The notes below the pieces were generated by a model. That model was not told the DNA's origin. It made no database searches and was given only the letters and a program-made list of their open reading frames with translations. Shown piece after piece: positions 5,602 through 6,951 of a stretch of DNA of 6,951 nucleotides (the first letter of the stretch is position 1; every line of letters begins with the position of its first letter). Made by a program: the position numbers and the translations under genes. Origin of the DNA: Dehalococcoidia bacterium. GTDB taxonomy: Bacteria; Chloroflexota; Dehalococcoidia; Dehalococcoidales; DAOWLH01. The stretch spans positions 1 to 6,951 of the forward strand of contig DAOWDO010000006.1 in the NCBI GenBank assembly GCA_030638985.1, read 5' to 3'.

Positions 5602-6245
5602 TACTTCTTTCCCTTCTTTCCCTTCTTGCCCTTCTTGGTGGTCTCTTCCAGTTGTTGACCTAGAATCTCGTCAACAATGCCATATTCCACTGCCTGCGGT
5701 GAGCTGAGATAGAAATCGCGGTCGGTATCGTGAATTATCTTATCAAGGGTCTGACCGGTGTGCTTGACCAGAATCCTTCGGATGATATCCTGTAGCCTCA
5801 TAATCTCGCGGGCGGCGATTTCAATATCGGCTGCCTGTCCCTGGGCACCGCCGACCGCCTGGTGCAGGTGGACTGTGGAGTTGGGCAGGGTGAAGCGTTT
5901 GCCGATAGCCCCGGAGCAGAGGAGTACCGTGCCCATGCTGGCAGCCATGCCGACACAGATGGTGGACACATCGGGGCGTATCAATTGCATGGTGTCGTAG
6001 ATGGCCAGGCCGGAAGCAATGATGCCACCGGGGCAATTAATATAGAGCTGGATGTCCTTTTCTGGGTCCTCTCTCTCCAGGAACAGCAGCTGGGCGATGA
6101 TAATATTGGCCACCTGGTCATTAATGGGCATGCCAAGCATGATGATACGCTCTTTAAGCAACAGTGAGTAAATATCGTAAGCCCGCTCCCCTCTGGCACC
6201 GGACTCGATCACCATGGGAATGATATTTCTTGGTTGCGTCTTCAT
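5601..6245 (-). CDS. clpP: ATP-dependent Clp protease proteolytic subunit with Lys/Gly tail
   Basis: ClpP is the serine peptidase that assembles into two stacked heptameric rings and degrades proteins unfolded by ClpX, ClpA or ClpC. The 214-residue protein carries the full triad: Ser103 in GMAASMG, His128 in VHLHQAVGG and Asp177 in DRDFYLS. The spacings (25 and 49) equal those of E. coli Ser97-His122-Asp171. IVDEIL near residue 190 is the usual end of the fold. The N-terminus, with IIPMVIESGARGERAYDIYS, is the conserved pore and hydrophobic-pocket region, so the start at 6245 is right. An ideal ribosome binding site precedes it. Unusual is the last stretch after LEETT: KKG repeated three times and ending KK, encoded by a 9-base tandem repeat. 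clpP overlaps tig by 4 bases (ATGA) and is its downstream partner. clpX does not follow; a convergent kinase does. Confidence 0.97.
   Translation of the reverse strand: MKTQPRNIIPMVIESGARGERAYDIYSLLLKERIIMLGMPINDQVANIIIAQLLFLEREDPEKDIQLYINCPGGIIASGLAIYDTMQLIRPDVSTICVGMAASMGTVLLCSGAIGKRFTLPNSTVHLHQAVGGAQGQAADIEIAAREIMRLQDIIRRILVKHTGQTLDKIIHDTDRDFYLSSPQAVEYGIVDEILGQQLEETTKKGKKGKKGKK
5604..5639. repeat. 9-bp tandem repeat encoding the ClpP Lys-Gly tail
   Basis: Four 9-base units run head to tail: CTTCTTTCC twice, then CTTCTTGCC, then CTTCTTGGT with two changes at its end. Read on the minus strand they encode Lys-Lys-Gly units (the last is Thr-Lys-Lys) at the end of ClpP. The repeat keeps the reading frame, so copy-number change would lengthen or shorten the tail without a frameshift. 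Confidence 0.8.
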
Positions 6246-6951
6246 TTTACCTCCTTTTTCGTTCTGGTTTTCCTGGCAGGCCTGCCGGCTATTTCTACAA
6301 GCCGTTGCATGGCCCGCTGACTTGATAGACTTCGCCTGATGGAGGCGCGGTTATCGGGACTGTTGAGAAGCTTCAGCTGTTCCTCTTTCTTATCACCGGC
6401 TCTAGCCGTAAGCCGCTCAATCTCGGTGTCAATTTCGGCATCAGTGACCTCAATCTTCTCAGCTTCGGCGATATTGCTCAGCACCAGAGAGCTGGATACT
6501 CTTTTAGTCGCAGGCGGGCGGTAGCGGTCTGCCAGACGCTGCCGGTCGGTGTTCTTAATCAACTCCATATATTGCTCGGGAGTGGAACACTGCGATGACA
6601 GGTCGTATATATACTGGTTGACCATCTGCTCAACTTCCATATCAACAAATAACGGCGGGAATTCCAGTTCGCTTTTGCTGATCAGGGTGTCAATCAGTTT
6701 CTCCTCCAGATTGAGTCTGCTTCGCTCCTCGCCTCCGGTTTTCAGGTCTTTGGATATTTGTTCCTTTAGCGAATCAAGGCTCTCGATTCCGGGTGCGATT
6801 CCTTTGGCGAAACCGTCATCCGGCTTGGGCAGCTTCTCCACCTTGACCTCTAGCAGCTTTACCTTGAATAGGATGTCTTTACCGGCCATGTCTTTATCGC
6901 TGTAGTTTTGCGGCATTTTCAGCTTAACCTCCTTCTCCTCGTCTACTTTTA
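6242..6951 (-). CDS. tig: Trigger factor, end of PPIase and C-terminal chaperone domain (5' truncated by window)
   Basis: Trigger factor is the ribosome-bound chaperone and peptidyl-prolyl isomerase that meets nascent chains. About 235 residues are visible. The frame is open to the right edge (upstream residues read VDEEKEVKLK), so the Met at 6916 in KMPQNYSDKDMAG is internal, not the start. The segment from there to VKLLEVKVEKLPKPDD is the last strand region of the FKBP-like PPIase domain (compare the family's AGK-x-V-x-F-x-V-x-V-x-E-V-K pattern). The remaining roughly 190 residues are the helical C-terminal substrate-binding domain, with the family-like segments FAKGI, LKEQISKDL and IAEAEKIEVTDAEIDTEIERL. 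The C-terminus is basic (RKTRTKKEVK). The N-terminal ribosome-binding domain lies outside the window. The stop overlaps the clpP start by 4 bases, which fits the widespread tig-clpP order. Confidence 0.92.
   Translation of the reverse strand, partial: KVDEEKEVKLKMPQNYSDKDMAGKDILFKVKLLEVKVEKLPKPDDGFAKGIAPGIESLDSLKEQISKDLKTGGEERSRLNLEEKLIDTLISKSELEFPPLFVDMEVEQMVNQYIYDLSSQCSTPEQYMELIKNTDRQRLADRYRPPATKRVSSSLVLSNIAEAEKIEVTDAEIDTEIERLTARAGDKKEEQLKLLNSPDNRASIRRSLSSQRAMQRLVEIAGRPARKTRTKKEVK
6249..6256 (-). promoter_or_regulatory. Strong Shine-Dalgarno of clpP within tig
   Basis: On the minus strand AAGGAGGT stands three bases before the clpP ATG (6245-6243). It is the strongest match to the 16S anti-Shine-Dalgarno in the window and is embedded in the last codons of tig. 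It fixes the clpP start and suggests high, partly independent translation of clpP. Confidence 0.8.

Noticed and set aside
5604..5639. Tandem repeat as a CRISPR-like or mobile-element repeat
   Set aside because: The units are 9 bases with no spacers, lie in frame within clpP, and encode its lysine/glycine tail.
6914..6916. Met codon as the start of the trigger factor gene
   Set aside because: The frame continues to the right edge with family-like residues, and this Met lies inside the last part of the PPIase domain.

Overview
The window reads as ordinary bacterial chromosome with moderately GC-rich, almost gapless coding sequence. It holds nine protein-coding genes, two of them cut by the window edges. 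No RNA gene, CRISPR array, insertion sequence, phage gene or attachment site was seen. The gene set (Xer recombinase, Xaa-Pro peptidase, EF-P, trigger factor, ClpP) is housekeeping. The compact order and the non-canonical EF-P loop make me think of Chloroflexota, perhaps Dehalococcoidia. That placement is inference from general family knowledge and was not tested by any search.

Layout. Positions 1-5600 form one rightward block of seven genes: the 3' part of a Xer tyrosine recombinase (1-518), a PepP-like M24 aminopeptidase (511-1578), elongation factor P (1590-2147), a PHP-domain phosphoesterase (2148-2795), a PurN-like formyltransferase (2798-3616), a HAD-superfamily phosphatase (3609-4595) and a PfkB-family sugar/nucleoside kinase (4620-5600). 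Neighbouring genes overlap by 8 bases, touch, or are separated by at most 24 bases, so the block looks like one translationally coupled operon whose promoter lies upstream of the window. Positions 5601-6951 form a leftward pair: the 3' part of trigger factor (tig), then clpP, overlapping by 4 bases (ATGA). The two blocks converge with their stop codons directly touching at 5600/5601. There is no stretch above 24 bases without a gene.

How the genes fit together. pepP-efp is a proline-related pair also seen next to each other in Bacillus subtilis (yqhT-efp): the peptidase removes N-terminal residues before proline, and EF-P rescues ribosomes stalled on polyproline. tig-clpP is the classic protein folding and degradation pair, here without clpX in view. 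The middle of the operon (PHP, formyltransferase, HAD phosphatase, PfkB kinase) has no pathway I can name. All four have intact catalytic motifs, and together they look like a small-molecule phosphate and formyl metabolism module of unknown substrate.

The points most worth a second look are the EF-P loop that lacks the Pro-Gly-Lys-Gly tip, the unassigned four-enzyme cassette with a formyltransferase that keeps the catalytic Asn-His-Asp but not the PurN phosphate loop, the lysine/glycine repeat tail on ClpP, and the zero-gap convergent operon ends. I saw no convincing defence or mobile system.
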